This document shows positions 6,580-7,578 of a DNA stretch of 7,578 nt, piece after piece (position 1 is the stretch's first letter; each line of letters begins with the position of its first letter). This stretch comes from Nanobdellati archaeon (GTDB lineage Archaea > EX4484-52 > JAADEF01): positions 1 through 7,578 of the forward strand of contig WAPH01000011.1 of NCBI GenBank assembly GCA_015520895.1. The letters run 5' to 3'. The notes below the pieces were generated by a model, which saw only the letters and a program-made list of their open reading frames with translations, did no database searches and was not told the origin of the DNA. The translations under genes were made by a program, and so were the position numbers.

Positions 6580-7339
6580 TACTATAAAGTATTTCAAAAT
6601 TTTCCTTTATTTTTTTACTTACATCCTCTATAGATGTCTCTAAAAGTTTAGATATTTTTTCAATAACTATTTTAACATTCCAAGGATAATTAATTTCCCC
6701 TACAAAAGGAGAAAGATAAGGAGCATCTGTTTCAGTAAGTAACCTTTCAATACCAAAGCGTTTTATAAATTTTTTTACAGATTTTGATCTCATGATGTTT
6801 GTGCATACAGCAGCATAAAACTTATATTCATGCAAAAGTTCGGTATATTTATGAGACGAATAGCAGTGAAATGCCACTTTATTATCTTTTTTATTTTCAG
6901 CAACAAGTTTTATAGCATCTAATTCAGCATCTCTACTATGTATCACAACACCTAGCCCTAATTTATCTGCAAGTCGAATCTGATCTAAAAATCTTTGTTC
7001 TGCTATTTCGTTAATCTTTTCATCTTTAATCCAGTGATAATCTAACCCAATTTCTCCAAGAGCTATGACTTTTGAATGTTTGGCTAATTTTTCGAGAATT
7101 TTAAGTTTTTCTTCCCACTCATCGTCACTATATCTAACAGCATCAACAGGATGGTATCCAACAGTAGCAAAAAAATTATTACATTTTTTTGCAATTTCTA
7201 TTGCTTTTTTGTTCCACTCCTCATTTGCTCCACTAACAACAACATAACTCATTTTTTTACATGTTTGTTTTATAACTTCTTCTTTCATATTATTGTATTT
7301 TTCATGTTGTAAATGGCAGTGGTGATCTATTAAATACAT
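6557..7339 (-). CDS. tatD: TatD-family metal-dependent deoxyribonuclease
   Basis: TatD proteins are cytoplasmic TIM-barrel hydrolases of the amidohydrolase superfamily that use two metal ions. Characterised members are 3'-5' exonucleases or DNases linked to DNA repair and nucleic-acid turnover. At 260 residues this is the normal length. All expected metal ligands are present: His7 and His9 (HCH), Glu96 in GEIGLDYHW, His134 in VIHSRDA, His158 in AFHCYS, and Asp205 in LLTETDAPYL. YHP at 62-64 is also family-typical. The ATG at 7339 has a TATA box centred 26-27 bases upstream and no Shine-Dalgarno sequence. The last seven codons and the stop overlap the end of the opposing gene. It follows the partial gene at 7371-7577 on the same strand with a 31 bp gap. 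The substrate (DNA or RNA) cannot be told from sequence. tatD is used as the family symbol, not as a claim of orthology to the E. coli gene. Confidence 0.93.
   Translation of the reverse strand: MYLIDHHCHLQHEKYNNMKEEVIKQTCKKMSYVVVSGANEEWNKKAIEIAKKCNNFFATVGYHPVDAVRYSDDEWEEKLKILEKLAKHSKVIALGEIGLDYHWIKDEKINEIAEQRFLDQIRLADKLGLGVVIHSRDAELDAIKLVAENKKDNKVAFHCYSSHKYTELLHEYKFYAAVCTNIMRSKSVKKFIKRFGIERLLTETDAPYLSPFVGEINYPWNVKIVIEKISKLLETSIEDVSKKIKENFEILYSINKQYLV
6610..6616 (+). terminator. T7 tract downstream of the 245-residue protein gene
   Basis: A run of seven T residues, preceded by T-rich sequence (TTTTCCTTTA), lies about 31 bases past the TAA at 6577-6579. It suits U-tract termination of the plus-strand transcript. 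It lies inside the tatD coding region, where it encodes Lys codons on the other strand, so it may be coincidental. Confidence 0.3.
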
Positions 7340-7361
7340 ATACCTAATTTAGGAGATTAAA

Positions 7362-7369
7362 TATATAAA
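7362..7369 (-). promoter_or_regulatory. TATA box of tatD
   Basis: On the minus strand this reads TTTATATA, an exact match to the archaeal TATA consensus core, with AAA directly upstream as a possible BRE. Its centre is 26.5 bases from the A of the tatD ATG. It lies in the 31 bp between tatD and the stop of the upstream gene. tatD can therefore be transcribed on its own, as a leaderless message. Confidence 0.6.
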
Positions 7370-7370
7370 T

Positions 7371-7577
7371 TTATCTTACTAAGAAATATTTTTTAAGACT
7401 GTTAGCGTTAACACATTTCGTTAAAAAATTTAATGTTTTAAAGTTCTTACATACTTGTTCTTGAGAAGAAAAAATTCTTATCTGAGACACATCACCTTTA
7501 ACTTCTTTATATAAATAAGCATGAACAATTTTGGCAAAGAAAATATCATCGATCTTTTTATTATATTCCTGAGGGGA
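7371..7577 (-). CDS. C-terminal 68 residues of an unrecognised protein (5' partial)
   Basis: A minus-strand frame runs from the window edge through 68 codons to a TAA at 7373-7371; the start lies outside. The residues are mostly hydrophilic and Lys-rich, with aromatic positions and two cysteines (43 and 55), and end in KKYFLVR. An early segment (about 9-24, IDDIFFAKIVHAYLYK) looks like an amphipathic helix. I recognise no family. It is co-directional with tatD, and the tatD TATA box begins right after its stop. The open frame and its fit into the tight gene spacing support coding, but the fragment is short. Confidence 0.55.
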   Translation of the reverse strand, partial: SPQEYNKKIDDIFFAKIVHAYLYKEVKGDVSQIRIFSSQEQVCKNFKTLNFLTKCVNANSLKKYFLVR

Positions 7578-7578
7578 A

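Noticed and set aside
7065..7247. Plus-strand open frame of 60 codons inside tatD
   Set aside because: It is antisense to the conserved N-terminal barrel of TatD and has shadow-type composition.
7401..7412. Partly palindromic GTTAGCGTTAAC considered as an operator or repeat
   Set aside because: Only the GTTAAC core is a true palindrome, it lies within the partial coding frame, and there is no second copy.
7521..7578. Plus-strand ATG with an open frame to the right edge
   Set aside because: It opposes a longer minus-strand open frame. The TATA-like sequence before it is only about 9 bases from the ATG. The 19 visible codons cannot be judged.

Overview
The window reads as a compact, strongly AT-rich archaeal chromosome segment. 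The leucyl-tRNA synthetase is of the archaeal/eukaryotic type, and RtcB is the intein-free archaeal-length ligase. Most starts have a TATA-like box 25-27 bases upstream and no Shine-Dalgarno sequence, which is the pattern of leaderless archaeal transcripts. The gene density, short intergenic gaps, base composition and a Lys/Glu-rich secreted coiled-coil protein ending in a Pro-Trp-Trp motif suggest a DPANN-type lineage (Nanoarchaeota/Woesearchaeota-like). That placement is an inference and no marker here proves it.

Layout, left to right. Bases 1-372 (+): the C-terminal part of a Cys-rich, probably surface-exposed protein, cut by the window edge. 375-3173 (-): leuS, leucyl-tRNA synthetase. 3227-4660 (+): rtcB, the RNA-splicing ligase. 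4674-5765 (-): an unnamed secreted protein with a signal peptide, three Cys-bounded helical hairpins, a coiled coil and a beta-rich C-terminus. 5842-6579 (+): a 245-residue protein I do not recognise. 6557-7339 (-): a TatD-family metal-dependent nuclease with all metal ligands. 7371-7577 (-): the last 68 codons of another unrecognised gene, cut by the right edge.

The genes alternate strand almost perfectly, so there are two divergent promoter regions (53 and 76 bp) and three convergent ends (2 bp gap, 13 bp gap, 23 bp overlap). Only the last two genes (7371-7577 and tatD) are co-directional, and tatD still has its own well-placed TATA box. Most genes are therefore probably transcribed singly.

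No pathway ties the window together. leuS and rtcB are translation/tRNA housekeeping genes that share a divergent promoter region. TatD is a nucleic-acid hydrolase. The two Cys-rich, sequon-rich proteins (1-372 and 4674-5765) point to the cell surface. The parts most worth following are the Cys-bounded hairpin protein and the unassigned 245-residue protein beside it. I saw no tRNA or rRNA gene, CRISPR array, insertion sequence or intein, and no gene-free stretch longer than 76 bases.
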